DNA from: UMGS946 sp048421225
GTDB taxonomy: Bacteria; Bacillota; Clostridia; Christensenellales; CAG-138
Assembly (NCBI GenBank): GCA_048421225.1
Contig: DBFNRV010000143.1
Coordinates: 1-13,095, forward strand
Direction: 5' to 3'
Length of the DNA stretch: 13,095 bases
Part shown: piece after piece, positions 13,088 to 13,095 of the stretch
How the letters are laid out: every line of letters starts with the position of its first letter
Position numbering within the stretch: the stretch's first letter is position 1
The notes under the pieces: generated by a model
What the model was told of the DNA's origin: nothing
Databases searched by the model: none
The model's input: the letters and a program-made list of their open reading frames with translations, nothing else
Translations under genes and position numbers: made by a program

Positions 13088-13095
13088 TTTTACTC

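Noticed and set aside
1..13095. CRISPR arrays, toxin-antitoxin pairs, defence islands or a biosynthetic cluster
   Set aside because: I found no regularly spaced repeats and no genes of these kinds; the accessory segment contains only a recombinase remnant, a surface protein and a tRNA scar.

Overview
The window looks like the chromosome of a low-to-medium GC, endospore-forming member of the Clostridia. Reasons: a YlmC/YmxH sporulation protein, a GerM-type lipoprotein, purine-rich Shine-Dalgarno sites, TTG and GTG starts, and sigma-A-like promoters with 17-bp spacers. The species cannot be named from the sequence alone.

Left part (1-8045), core genome: ylmC/ymxH-like (-); a two-gene unit of a DUF2156 acyltransferase-like protein and an Eis-like GNAT acetyltransferase (+); yajC (+) with a textbook promoter and terminator; a gerM-like lipoprotein (+); rdgB XTP/dITP diphosphatase (+); a second GNAT protein (+); a convergent secreted GH25/LysM cell-wall protein (-); and queA for queuosine synthesis (+). 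These are short, independently controlled units rather than one operon. gerM next to rdgB recalls the Bacillus subtilis gerM-rph-ysnA order with rph missing.

Right part (about 8045-13095), accessory and decayed: the C-terminal half of a large serine recombinase without its catalytic domain (-), abutting a broken membrane-protein tail on the other strand; a GC-rich REP-like palindrome; a 1111-codon surface protein (-) with a prealbumin-like domain, a beta-rich central region, a beta-propeller and two CARDB-like repeats, whose signal peptide sits in a different frame just upstream; a gene-poor AT-rich stretch with a possible 34-residue membrane peptide; and the isolated 3' half of a proline tRNA (anticodon CGG), the usual footprint of an integrative element, followed by a strong hairpin and a short repeated motif at the window edge. 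This segment reads as a hotspot where mobile DNA came in and was eroded.

I do not see a complete undescribed multi-gene system. The most original signals are: (1) a perfect 14-bp inverted repeat in which the rdgB promoter -10 box is mirrored by the first rdgB codons, so that only read-through mRNA could fold over the start site; (2) a GH25 protein whose catalytic DxE motif reads DxG; (3) the frame break in the surface-protein signal peptide; and (4) the tRNA-Pro half-gene scar.
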